From Methylobacterium gnaphalii (GTDB lineage: Bacteria; Pseudomonadota; Alphaproteobacteria; Rhizobiales; Beijerinckiaceae): DNA of 64,000 nucleotides. The translations under genes were made by a program, and so were the position numbers. Shown here piece by piece: positions 36,326 through 44,911 of this stretch. The number at the start of each line of letters is the position of its first letter. The stretch's first letter is position 1. The stretch is taken from positions 1 through 64,000 of the forward strand of contig NZ_BJZV01000013.1 of the NCBI RefSeq assembly GCF_007992215.1, given 5' to 3'. The notes beneath the pieces were generated by a model. That model saw only the letters and a program-made list of their open reading frames with translations. It searched no databases and was not told where the DNA came from.

Positions 36326-37438
36326 TCATACCTCGACAGGTTCGCCCTGCCCTATGCCGACGCCCTGTGGATCGAAGGCCACGCTTTTCACAATCGCGAA
36401 AACCGCGTGCCCCGGTGTCAGGTCGAGATCTCGAGCCGATGCCCGCGTCACCCGCGCGGCGAGGATCGCGCCGTTGCAATCAATCTCAACCATCACAGAT
36501 GCGCCAGCCTCCCGCATGGTGGTGATCCGGCCCGGGAAAACGTTGCGGGCGCTGAGGCCATGAGGCCACGCGGTCGCGATCAGCACGTCGCGGGCCGGCA
36601 CGCGCAGGCGCACCGCGCTTCCGGGAGCGGCACCGAGCCGGGGCACGGTGAGCTGACCGGCTGGACCACTCAGCCGTGTTAGACCAGTCACCTCGTCATG
36701 CGCGGCCACGGTCATCGACAGGATCGCGCCGGCCTCGGTCGCATGGGGGATGAGGTCGGGCCGGCGCAGGACGTCATCGGCCGGTCCGCTCGCCGAAACG
36801 CGTCCGGCCTCCAGCACGACCACAGTCGAAGCGAGCCGCGACACCTCTTCCACGGAATGACTGACATAGACGATCGGTATCCCGGCCTCGTCCCGCATCC
36901 GCTCGATATACGGCAGGATCTCGTTCTTGCGGGACGCGTCGAGAGCCGAGAGAGGCTCGTCCATCAGGAGCAAGCGTGGCTTCGACAGGAGCGCCCGGCC
37001 GATCGCTACACGCTGGCGTTCGCCGCCGGACAGGCCGGCCGGGTGGCGCTCCAGCAGTGGCCCGATACCGAGCATTTCGACGACGTTATCCACTTCGGGG
37101 GCCGACGTCTCGACGCCCTGCCGGCGGGCGAACCAGCGGCCGAAGCCGAGATTGTGCCGCACGCTCAGATGCGGCAGCAGCCGCGCTTCTTGGAACACGC
37201 AGCCGATCCGCCGGAGATGCACCGGAGCGCGGATATGGCGCGCGGTATCGAGGAGCACCGTGCCATCTACGGTGATCCGCCCTCTATCGGGCTGGGCCAG
37301 CCCGGCGATCAGATGGATCACCGTGGTCTTGCCGGAACCCGAACGGCCGAAGAGAGCGGTCAGCCCGGCGCCGGCAGCAAAAGCGACGTCCAGGGCGAAG
37401 GCCCCACGGCGCAGCGAGAGCTCGACATCGATTGTCAT
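36326..37438 (-). CDS. modC: Molybdate ABC transporter ATP-binding protein
   Basis: 370 residues. ABC ATPase: Walker A GRSGSGKTT at 31-39, Q-loop CVFQEARLLPHLSV, signature LSGGERQRVAIGRALL, Walker B LLLMDEPLSALD, H-loop VYVSHSVEEV. The C-terminal ~75 residues form a Mop/TOBE domain (LRVPARDVLIATAWP, ARNVFPGRI), which binds molybdate and marks it as ModC. It is on the minus strand but separated from modB by a plus-strand glutathione transferase gene, so it needs its own promoter in the 53-base gap or read-through. Confidence 0.95.
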   Translation of the reverse strand: MTIDVELSLRRGAFALDVAFAAGAGLTALFGRSGSGKTTVIHLIAGLAQPDRGRITVDGTVLLDTARHIRAPVHLRRIGCVFQEARLLPHLSVRHNLGFGRWFARRQGVETSAPEVDNVVEMLGIGPLLERHPAGLSGGERQRVAIGRALLSKPRLLLMDEPLSALDASRKNEILPYIERMRDEAGIPIVYVSHSVEEVSRLASTVVVLEAGRVSASGPADDVLRRPDLIPHATEAGAILSMTVAAHDEVTGLTRLSGPAGQLTVPRLGAAPGSAVRLRVPARDVLIATAWPHGLSARNVFPGRITTMREAGASVMVEIDCNGAILAARVTRASARDLDLTPGHAVFAIVKSVAFDPQGVGIGQGEPVEV

Positions 37439-37491
37439 GAACCGAGCCCCCCGCGACGCGCGTTGTCCCGAGCCGCAGCCAGGAGCCCTCG

Positions 37492-38148
37492 ATGATCGTC
37501 GTCCACCATCTGGAAAACAGCCGCTCGCAGCGCGTGCTGTGGCTTCTGGAGGAACTCGGTCTCGCCTATGACGTGAAGAGGTACGCCCGCGACCCGAAGA
37601 CCATGTTGGCGCCTCCGGAGTTGCGCGCCGTCCACCCGCTCGGCAAGTCGCCGGTGCTCGACGACAACGGAACGATCGTCGCGGAATCGGGCGCCATCGT
37701 CGAATACCTTACGTCGCGCGAGGGAGGCGCCCTGGCACCCGCTATCGGTACGCCCGAGCACCGGCGCTATACCTATTTCCTGCATTACGCGGAGGGCTCG
37801 GCGATGCCGCCGCTGCTCCTGAAGCTCGTGTTCTCGCAGCTCGCGCCGGGCAGCCCGGCACTGGTGCGCCCTCTGGTCCGGGCCATTGCGGCCAAGGTCA
37901 TGGCCGGCTTCGTCGATCCGGACCTGCGCCGCCACGCGGCATTCTGGGAGAGCGAACTCGCCCAGCGCCCCTGGTTTGCCGACGACAGCTTCACGGCGGC
38001 AGACATCCAGATGAGCTTTCCGCTCGAAGCCTTTGCCTCGCGCGGCACCGGTGCGGGACCGAAGGTCATGGACTGGCTTGCGCGCATTCACGCGCGTCCC
38101 GCCTATCAGCGAGCCTTGGAGCGCGGCGGCCCCTACGCCTATTCGTGA
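37492..38148 (+). CDS. Glutathione S-transferase
   Basis: 218 residues. N-terminal thioredoxin-like domain: VHHLENSRSQRVLWLLEELG, LGKSPVLDDNGTIVAESGAI (the cis-Pro and ES glutathione motif). The C-terminal all-helical domain runs from about 88 on and ends with FTAADIQMSFPLEA (N-capping box) and RPAYQRALERGG. The Ser of SRSQR is the probable catalytic residue. It sits on the opposite strand between modB and modC, its stop nine bases from modB's stop. Confidence 0.93.
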   Translation: MIVVHHLENSRSQRVLWLLEELGLAYDVKRYARDPKTMLAPPELRAVHPLGKSPVLDDNGTIVAESGAIVEYLTSREGGALAPAIGTPEHRRYTYFLHYAEGSAMPPLLLKLVFSQLAPGSPALVRPLVRAIAAKVMAGFVDPDLRRHAAFWESELAQRPWFADDSFTAADIQMSFPLEAFASRGTGAGPKVMDWLARIHARPAYQRALERGGPYAYS

Positions 38149-38156
38149 GGCCGCGC

Positions 38157-38852
38157 TCACTCCGCAAGCCTGCGGCCGAGCCGCCGAGCCAGCAATTCCG
38201 ACAGGAGCAGCGCGATCATCGACAGTCCGATCGAGATCAAGGTCAGGCGCATCGCGGCGGCCTCGCCACCGGGCACCTGGGTCAGGGTGTAAATCGCGGA
38301 AGGAAGCGTCTGCGTCTCGCCGGGGATGTTCGAGACGAAGGTGATGGTCGCGCCGAACTCGCCCATCGCCTTGGCGAAAGCGAGCACCGAACCGGCGAGG
38401 ATGCCGGGCAGGCTCAGTGGCAGCGTCACAAGCAGGAAGACCATGAGCGGCGACGCGCCGAGCGTCGAGGCTGCCTGTTCCAGCTTGCCATCCACCGCCT
38501 CGATCGAGAGCCGCATCGCCCGCACCATCAGCGGGAAGCCCATCACTGCGCAGGCGAGCGCCGCGCCAGTCCAGCGGAACGAAAAAACGATTCCGATCTC
38601 GTAGAGCCAGGCGCCGAGATAACCCTTACGCCCGAAGATGATGAGGAGCAGATAGCCCGTCACCACCGGCGGCATGATCAGCGGCAGATGGACCAGTCCG
38701 TCGAGCAGGGCGTGACCGGGAAAACGCTTGCGAGCGAGCAGCCACGCCATCACGAGACCTGGAACGAGGCTCGCGAGGGTCGCCACCGCCGCGACCCGCA
38801 GGCTGAGGATGACCGCGGCCCATTCGTCGGGTGTCAGTCCGAGGCGGTCCAA
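38157..38852 (-). CDS. modB: Molybdate ABC transporter permease
   Basis: 231 residues, five or six transmembrane segments. The permease EAA loop reads EQAASTLGASPLMVFLLVTL, coupling it to ModC, and PLIMPPVVTGYLLLIIFGRK is the usual ModB segment. LAFAKAMGEFGATITF is also characteristic. It lies 56 bases downstream of the TAXI gene on the same strand. Confidence 0.95.
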   Translation of the reverse strand: MDRLGLTPDEWAAVILSLRVAAVATLASLVPGLVMAWLLARKRFPGHALLDGLVHLPLIMPPVVTGYLLLIIFGRKGYLGAWLYEIGIVFSFRWTGAALACAVMGFPLMVRAMRLSIEAVDGKLEQAASTLGASPLMVFLLVTLPLSLPGILAGSVLAFAKAMGEFGATITFVSNIPGETQTLPSAIYTLTQVPGGEAAAMRLTLISIGLSMIALLLSELLARRLGRRLAE

Positions 38853-38908
38853 GGCGCGGTCTTGGCTCCCAGCGTGGGTGTGCGCTGTATCAGCCCGTAC
38901 ACAGCCCG

Positions 38909-40291
38909 TCAGTCAACGCTTTGAGCACCCAGCATCGATGTTTGCTGCCCATGGGGGAAACCGGTCTTACGCATGACGGTCGCGCGGGCGGTCTCGATGG
39001 CGATGGTCGCAGCGCCCATCGTGCGCGCCTCGACGTGGCGATGCAGCGCGAAGCGGGCAATCTCGGCGGCAAGCTCGTCGATCTCATCAGCAAGCGCCGT
39101 AAGGTGCACGGGCGCCGATGTCGCCCCAGCCTGCTTACGGATCTCGAGCAGCCTCTCCGTGGCAACCTCGATGCGCTCGCGGCGCACTCGTGAGAGCCGC
39201 TGCCTGAGCCAGGCCAGGATCGAGCCGATGCCGCCGCCGAAGAACGCGATGAGGTAGATCCAGGTCTCGTAGCGCTCGATGAAGCTCTCCTGCTCGCGCT
39301 CGAAATAGTCGATCGCGCCCGGATGGATCGGGAGCTTCGTACTCGTCGCCTCGGCCGTGGTCTCGTAGGCCGGAGCATGGATGGCATTGGCTGCCGGATG
39401 GAGCTCGGCGAGGTCGCTGCGCATCTCGAACAGGTGCTGCGTCACCGAGGCCGCCACGCTGCGCGAGAGCGAGTCCCGCGCCATCAGCCGGTACGTAGCG
39501 CCGATCGTGGTGACATCCTCGGCCGGAATCCGCGGATTGCCGCCAAACAGACCCGCCGGGATCGTGACTGCGGCGAGTTTCGGCATACGCTCCACAAGTG
39601 CGGTCGTATCCTGCTCGCCGATCACCCTCACGCCATTGTCCGGGCTCGCCTGCCGGACGATGCCGACGATGCGCCGCGCCGCCGGGGTTGTCGGCGTGGT
39701 CACCGTGACCACGGCGTCGATGCGCTTCTCACTAAGGGCCGTCGCGATGTCGCCCTCTTCCAGGCCAACCAGTGCGACCCCATGCTGGGGAACGGCCTGT
39801 CCTTCGAGCCTGTCCGAGACGGTGATGCCGTCATGCTCCAGGAGTTCGGAGATCAGAGCCTTGTCGGCCGTGCGCTGCGCGATGAAGCCGAGACGCTTTC
39901 CGGCGAGGTCGGGCATCGCGGCGATGCCGGAGGCCTCGGGTGTCAGGATGATCACCGCCTGCTCGCGCAGGACGGCCAGCGTCAGCCCGTTGGATGGCAG
40001 GGCGATGTCCGGCCTGACGACGGCGAGGTCGACCTTCTTGGCACGCAAGGCCTCGGCGCTCTCGCGCACGCCGTCGAAGGGCAGGATCTCGAGGCGGATG
40101 TCCTTGTTGCGGGCCTTCAGGACCTCGGCATAGGCCTGGAGCAGGGCTGGCTCGGTGCCACCCTTCGGCGCCACAGCGACTTTCAGGGTGGTCGCCCGCG
40201 TAAAGTAGAAGGTTGCGATACTTGCGACGGCCACGGCCGCGGCGAGGACGAGAAAGAGCGCCTCACGCCTGATCTTCAGCCTCACCACCAA
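38909..40291 (-). CDS. TAXI-family solute-binding protein with a C-terminal membrane segment
   Basis: 460 residues. An N-terminal signal/anchor (about 12-31) leads into a TAXI-type periplasmic binding domain (about 35-315: APKGGTEPALLQAYAEVL, FDGVRESAEALRAKKVDLAV, IPAGLFGGNPRIPAEDVTTI). A second transmembrane helix (about 344-362: IYLIAFFGGGIGSILAWL) is followed by a helical cytoplasmic tail of about 95 residues. No TRAP permease genes are near. It is embedded between modA and modB, so it may serve molybdate/oxyanion uptake or signalling; this is inference. Confidence 0.85.
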   Translation of the reverse strand: MVVRLKIRREALFLVLAAAVAVASIATFYFTRATTLKVAVAPKGGTEPALLQAYAEVLKARNKDIRLEILPFDGVRESAEALRAKKVDLAVVRPDIALPSNGLTLAVLREQAVIILTPEASGIAAMPDLAGKRLGFIAQRTADKALISELLEHDGITVSDRLEGQAVPQHGVALVGLEEGDIATALSEKRIDAVVTVTTPTTPAARRIVGIVRQASPDNGVRVIGEQDTTALVERMPKLAAVTIPAGLFGGNPRIPAEDVTTIGATYRLMARDSLSRSVAASVTQHLFEMRSDLAELHPAANAIHAPAYETTAEATSTKLPIHPGAIDYFEREQESFIERYETWIYLIAFFGGGIGSILAWLRQRLSRVRRERIEVATERLLEIRKQAGATSAPVHLTALADEIDELAAEIARFALHRHVEARTMGAATIAIETARATVMRKTGFPHGQQTSMLGAQSVD

Positions 40292-40535
40292 CCTCGTCGC
40301 AGCTTCCTCGAGACTGAGACATAGGGCCGGACGGTCGCAAGCGTGAGGCCTCTGGGTGTGGTGATGACGGCCGCGCCGTCGCCCCTATCCACGACCTCAG
40401 CGCGGAGCGATTAGGCAGGACGACGGATTACGTTTGCGGTGCATACAGCCTCGAGCACCGAGTCCTCACACGGCCCTGACAGCACGACGTGTCGAGCCCC
40501 TCCCATCCGAGCTGGTAGATTTAGGGTCCTCAGAC

Positions 40536-41345
40536 CTATTTCGTGGCGCTCATGACGGTGAAACCCTGCTTCTCGAAGAAGGGGCGCGCTGCCGGGCTCT
40601 GCAGCCACTTCAGGAGCGCGACGCTGTCCTCGTTCGCGGAATCCTTGGTGCGGGCGATCGGGTACACAATCGGCGGGTGGCTGTCGGCCGGGAAGGTCGC
40701 GACCACTTTCACGCCCGGCTCGGAAACAGCGTCGGATGCGTAGACAATGCCGAGCGGGGCCTCCCCACGAGAGACGAGGAGCAGTGCTGCGCGGACGTTT
40801 TCGGCCTGCGCGACTTTGTCCTTCACGCCCTCCCAAGCGCCGAGATGAGTCAGCGCAGCCTTGCCGTACTTGCCGGCAGGTACCGCATCGACGTTGCCCA
40901 TCGCGAGGCGGCCACCCCCGAGCGCCTTGGCGACATCGACGCCGGGCTTGAGGTCGATCGCAGTGGTCGAATCCTTCGCAGCGACGAGGACGATGGCGTT
41001 ACGCAGCAGGTCCGTTCGGGTGTCGGGGCGGATCGTGCTGCTCTTCTGCGCGTAGTCCATCCAGGCCTGATCGGCGGACCAGAAAATGTCGGCCGGCGCG
41101 CCGGATTCGAGCTGCTTCGCCAGGGCGTTTGAGCCGGCATAGGAGACCTTGACGGTCTTGCCAGTCTCCTTGCCCCAGGCTGCGGTCGCCTCGTCGAGCG
41201 CGTTCTTCAGGCTCGCCGCGGCGAAGATCACGATGGGAAGATCGGCGGCCCGGCCCGGTATGGTCGTGGCGAAGGACGCGAGTGAGAGGGAGAATCCCAG
41301 GAGACCAGCGAGCCAGGAGCGGCGGGTCGATGCTGCGTGAATCAC
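40536..41345 (-). CDS. modA: Molybdate ABC transporter substrate-binding protein
   Basis: 269 residues. Begins at GTG 41345, with GAGGT nine bases upstream, giving a Sec signal (RRSWLAGLLGFSLSLASFAT). Mature ModA motifs: IVIFAAASLKNALDEA, VSYAGSNALAKQLESGAPAD then IFWSADQAWMDY, LGIVYASDAVSEPGVKVVAT and FPADSHPPIVYPIARTKDS. These bind molybdate or tungstate in the periplasm. Followed by the TAXI gene (244-base gap) and modB. A longer upstream frame is not used. Confidence 0.95.
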   Translation of the reverse strand: MIHAASTRRSWLAGLLGFSLSLASFATTIPGRAADLPIVIFAAASLKNALDEATAAWGKETGKTVKVSYAGSNALAKQLESGAPADIFWSADQAWMDYAQKSSTIRPDTRTDLLRNAIVLVAAKDSTTAIDLKPGVDVAKALGGGRLAMGNVDAVPAGKYGKAALTHLGAWEGVKDKVAQAENVRAALLLVSRGEAPLGIVYASDAVSEPGVKVVATFPADSHPPIVYPIARTKDSANEDSVALLKWLQSPAARPFFEKQGFTVMSATK

Positions 41346-41536
41346 GATGATCGCACCTCGATCGGAGCGCCGTCGCCATGCCAGCTGAGCGCGCATCAGG
41401 GATGATACGAGGCGCTCACCACGGCGCGCCCCATCCTGGACCAGCGCTATATCCGACCGGGATGACGTGACCCAAGTTGCAAGGCGCCGTCTCGCCAACC
41501 CGACCATTGCCGAGGCTGCATGGATCGAATGTCGGA

Positions 41537-41740
41537 TTAACCTGCGGTTTCGTCGTCGGGCCGCTTCGTGCGGTCCGAGCGCGCGAGACGGCTCAGCAAG
41601 ACCAGGAGCGAGCCGGGCATCGGCGCTTCTAGCGCCTCCACGCCCAGCATCTCTTCCTGCGAAGAGGCAGCGCGGCGGCGACGGCCGAGGACGCCCCGCA
41701 TGACGACGGGGCTACGGCGTAGGGCTTTTCTTGCTTTCAT
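41537..41740 (-). CDS. Possible 67-residue basic protein
   Basis: Starts ATG 41740 and encodes a Lys/Arg-rich N-terminus (KARKALRRSPVVMRGVLGRR) followed by EEMLGVEALEAPMPGSLLVL and a charged tail. No strong ribosome binding site and no recognised family. Composition is plausible for a small alphaproteobacterial protein but overlapping frames are also open. Keep as tentative. Confidence 0.3.
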   Translation of the reverse strand: MKARKALRRSPVVMRGVLGRRRRAASSQEEMLGVEALEAPMPGSLLVLLSRLARSDRTKRPDDETAG

Positions 41741-41916
41741 GACGCATACTGTGTGTTCGGCGCCTGCCGGATCTGGGGTCGGAAGGCAGGGATGCCAACC
41801 CAGGCCGCCCTCCCCGATCGCCCAGGCAATGAACAATCTGCTCGCTCTTTGTGCGTTCCCCCGGCGTGTCGCAAAATTCGTGGAGGGTGCGGCGCGTCGG
41901 TGGTACTGCCCACGGC

Positions 41917-42855
41917 ATGCTTGAAGGATTGCCCCCTCACCGCCCGACCCACGTGCTCCGCCTTTCAACGGACGAATCTTCGGCGCGGGCCATGACCGAC
42001 GTCCTCGGCGAGATGTTCGACCCCACCGAGACGGCAGTCGCGGCCTTCGAGGTGGAAGGCACAACCACCTGGAGGCTTGAGGCCTATTTTGCAGATGAGC
42101 CGGACGAAGACTTCATCCGCGAATTGATCCGCCCGATCATCGGCGACCGGGCAGACGAGGCGGTCTTCGACACGATCGAGCGGCAGGATTGGGTGAAGGC
42201 ATCCCTCGAAGGCTTGAAGCCGGTGCGGGCCGGGCGCTTCCTGATCCACGGCTCGCACGACCGGGATCAGGTTCGACCGAACGACCTCGCCATCGAGATC
42301 GAGGCGGCGCTCGCCTTCGGCACAGGACATCACGGCACCACGCTTGGCTGCCTGCGAGCTCTCGCTGACCGGCTGAAGCGTGGCCGTCCGAGACGCGTGC
42401 TCGACGTGGGAACCGGGACCGGCATCCTGGCCTTTGCCGCGGCCAAGGCTCTGCGTTCTACCGTGATCGCGGGCGATCTCGATCCGGAAGCCGTCTGGAC
42501 GGCGAAGGGTAACGCGCGCCTCAACGGCATCGGGAGCCACCTCCGGCTCTACGAAGGCCCCGGCGTGCGCCATGCACTCGCCAACCGGTCGCGCCGCTTC
42601 GATGTGGTCTTCGCCAACATCCTGGCGAATCCGCTGAAGAAACTCGCGCCGACGCTTGCGTCTGTCGTCGCGGATGACGGCATCCTGATCCTGTCCGGGC
42701 TTATCGAGCGCGACGTTCCGGGCGTACTCTCGACCTATCGGCACCGCGGTTTCCATCTCGCCAGGATGGGCGTGATCGAGGGCTGGGCAACGCTGGTGCT
42801 GCGGCGGGGCGGAGCGGCACCACGTGTTGTTGCCCGGCGCCGATACGCCGCGTAA
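41917..42855 (+). CDS. prmA: Ribosomal protein L11 methyltransferase
   Basis: 312 residues. Trimethylates L11. SAM-binding motif I is VLDVGTGTGILAFAAAKAL, with GDLDPEAVWTAKGNARLNG after it and FDVVFANILANPLKKLAP as the NILANPL motif IV. The N-terminal half recognises L11, with ALAFGTGHHGTTLGCL as linker motif. ATG 41917 is chosen for length; the frame continues upstream to 41851. Eleven bases separate it from the aminopeptidase gene. Confidence 0.92.
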   Translation: MLEGLPPHRPTHVLRLSTDESSARAMTDVLGEMFDPTETAVAAFEVEGTTTWRLEAYFADEPDEDFIRELIRPIIGDRADEAVFDTIERQDWVKASLEGLKPVRAGRFLIHGSHDRDQVRPNDLAIEIEAALAFGTGHHGTTLGCLRALADRLKRGRPRRVLDVGTGTGILAFAAAKALRSTVIAGDLDPEAVWTAKGNARLNGIGSHLRLYEGPGVRHALANRSRRFDVVFANILANPLKKLAPTLASVVADDGILILSGLIERDVPGVLSTYRHRGFHLARMGVIEGWATLVLRRGGAAPRVVARRRYAA

Positions 42856-42866
42856 CGCTTGCGGGT

Positions 42867-44699
42867 ATGACGAGCCCTCGCCGCCGCTTTCAGACGTTTG
42901 AAGATTCGAGCCATCGCAAGGGCCCCGAGCGCGTCGCGGCCCTGCGCGCTGCCATGCGCGAGGCCGGCATCGGCGGGTTCGTGGTACCACGTGCCGACGA
43001 GCATCAATCCGAATACGTTCCGGCCAATGCCGAGCGGCTCGCCTGGCTGACGGGCTTCACGGGCTCGGCCGGTACGGCTGTGGTATTGGCCGATAAGGCG
43101 GCCATCATCGTCGACGGCCGCTACACGCTGCAGGCCCCCGAGCAGGTCGACACAGACGTATTCACGGTCGTACCACTTGCCGAAAAATCGCCGGATGCCT
43201 GGATCGCTGAGAACATCGCGGCCGATACGGTGCTCGGCTACGATCCCTGGCTTCACACCTCCGACGGCGTCGCGCGGCTGGAGCGGGCCGTTGCGAAGGC
43301 CGGCGGTTCGTTAAAGGCTGTCTCGAACCTCGTCGACGCCGTCTGGGCCGGGAGGCCGCCGCAGCCCGCGGGGCACGTCGTCCTGCATCCCCTCGAACAC
43401 GCCGGTGAGAGCGCCGAGGCGAAGCTCGCCCGCATCCGGGAAAAGCTCGAGGCGGCCGGGGTCGACGCACTCGTCATTTCCGATCCGCACAACCTGGCCT
43501 GGGCATTCAACATCCGTGGCGCGGACGTGGACCACACCCCCCTCGCGCTCGGTTACGCCATCGTGCCGCGCGAGGGCCGGCCGAACCTGTTCCTGAGTTC
43601 GACCGACCTGTCGCCGGAGGCACGGACTGCACTCGACAGGCTCGCCGAACTCGCGCCGCGTGCCTCCTTCGCACAGGTGCTCGGTGCGTTGGCTGGCCGC
43701 CCCGCCAACATCCGCGTCGACGTGGCGACAGCGGCAGCTGCGCTAAAGGAGACGATCATCTCGGCAGGCGGTAAGGCCGATGTCGGCCCCGACCCCATTA
43801 CCGGCATGAAGGCGATCAAGAACGCCGCAGAGATCGCCGGCTCGCGCGCCGCCCATCGGCGCGACGGCGTCGCCGTTACGCGCTTTCTCGCGTGGCTCGA
43901 GCGGGAAGGCCCCACTGGCATCAGTGAGATCGAGGCTGTGGAGGCCTTGGAGGATTTTCGCGCAGAGGGCGGTCAGCTGCGAGAGGTGTCGTTCCCGACC
44001 ATCTCAGGCTCAGGACCGAACGGCGCGATCGTCCATTACCGCGTCACCTCCGCCACGAACCGCCGGGTAAGGCCGGGCGAACTGTTTCTGGTGGATTCAG
44101 GGGCGCAATACGCCGACGGCACCACGGACATCACCCGCACCGTTGCGATCGGCACGCCGACTGCCGAGATGCGCGACCGCTTCACCCGGGTACTCCAGGG
44201 CCACATCGCCATTGCCCGCGCGGTGTTTCCAAAGGGAACGACCGGCGCGCAGATCGATGCCTTCGCGCGCCGGGCACTGTGGGAGGCCGGCCTCGACTTC
44301 GATCATGGTACCGGCCACGGCGTCGGGTCGTTCCTGTCGGTGCACGAGGGGCCGCAGCGCATCGCGAAGACCGGCGCGGTGGCGCTAGAGGCCGGCATGA
44401 TCCTCTCGAACGAGCCGGGCTATTACCGCGCCGGGGCCTACGGCATCCGAATCGAGAACCTGATCCTGGTGGAGGAGCGCGCCGTTACGGGCGGCGAGCG
44501 GCCGATGCTTGGCTTCGAGACGCTAACCCTTGCGCCGATCGATCGGGCGCTTATCGAGCCCTCGCTCCTCTCCCCGGCGGAGACGGAGTGGCTGAATGCC
44601 TACCACGCTCGGGTGCGCAAGGCGCTCGAACCAGACCTCGATCCGGAGACGCGCGACTGGCTCGAATACGCGACCCGACCGATCGGAGGGGCGGCTTAG
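42867..44699 (+). CDS. Xaa-Pro aminopeptidase (aminopeptidase P family, M24B)
   Basis: 610 residues, the length of the long AMPP type with two non-catalytic N-terminal creatinase-like domains (about 1-310). The catalytic pita-bread domain (about 320-560) shows the metal ligands: LFLVDSGAQYADGTTDITRT (two Asp), DHGTGHGVGSFLSVHEGP (His), ILSNEPGYYRAGAYGIRIEN (two Glu regions). Removes N-terminal residues before proline; cytoplasmic, manganese-type. It starts 11 bases after prmA and probably shares its promoter. Its stop overlaps that of the convergent mini-gene. Confidence 0.95.
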   Translation: MTSPRRRFQTFEDSSHRKGPERVAALRAAMREAGIGGFVVPRADEHQSEYVPANAERLAWLTGFTGSAGTAVVLADKAAIIVDGRYTLQAPEQVDTDVFTVVPLAEKSPDAWIAENIAADTVLGYDPWLHTSDGVARLERAVAKAGGSLKAVSNLVDAVWAGRPPQPAGHVVLHPLEHAGESAEAKLARIREKLEAAGVDALVISDPHNLAWAFNIRGADVDHTPLALGYAIVPREGRPNLFLSSTDLSPEARTALDRLAELAPRASFAQVLGALAGRPANIRVDVATAAAALKETIISAGGKADVGPDPITGMKAIKNAAEIAGSRAAHRRDGVAVTRFLAWLEREGPTGISEIEAVEALEDFRAEGGQLREVSFPTISGSGPNGAIVHYRVTSATNRRVRPGELFLVDSGAQYADGTTDITRTVAIGTPTAEMRDRFTRVLQGHIAIARAVFPKGTTGAQIDAFARRALWEAGLDFDHGTGHGVGSFLSVHEGPQRIAKTGAVALEAGMILSNEPGYYRAGAYGIRIENLILVEERAVTGGERPMLGFETLTLAPIDRALIEPSLLSPAETEWLNAYHARVRKALEPDLDPETRDWLEYATRPIGGAA

Positions 44700-44866
44700 A
44701 TGCCGGCCCACTCCATCGCACGCCACACGCCACACGCGATGAGCACCCACCACGTTACGGTGAGCGCTCCGGCACCGATCAGGCCGGTCTTGAACAATCC
44801 ATTCGGAAGTCTCTCGCGAGGTTTGCTTTGGCCTGGTTCAGCCGAGGTCTGAGCAGGGCTCGTCAC
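44696..44866 (-). CDS. 56-residue single-span membrane protein
   Basis: Starts GTG 44866 with AAAGGAG eight bases upstream, a strong site. A hydrophilic 25-residue N-terminus (TSPAQTSAEPGQSKPRERLP) is followed by one transmembrane helix (TGLIGAGALTVTWWVLIACG) and ends VWRAMEWAGI. Its TAA overlaps the stop of the aminopeptidase gene on the other strand. A typical small inner-membrane protein; no named family recognised. It lies upstream of the polysaccharide genes but reads away from 44912 in the same direction. Confidence 0.7.
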   Translation of the reverse strand: MTSPAQTSAEPGQSKPRERLPNGLFKTGLIGAGALTVTWWVLIACGVWRAMEWAGI

Positions 44867-44911
44867 GAAGGCATTCTCCTTTGCAATTGGGTGTAGCCAG
44901 GCCGGTATTGC

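Noticed and set aside
41568..41924. 118-residue plus-strand frame before prmA
   Set aside because: Low-complexity Arg/Ser/Pro composition and overlap with prmA start and with the small minus-strand candidate.
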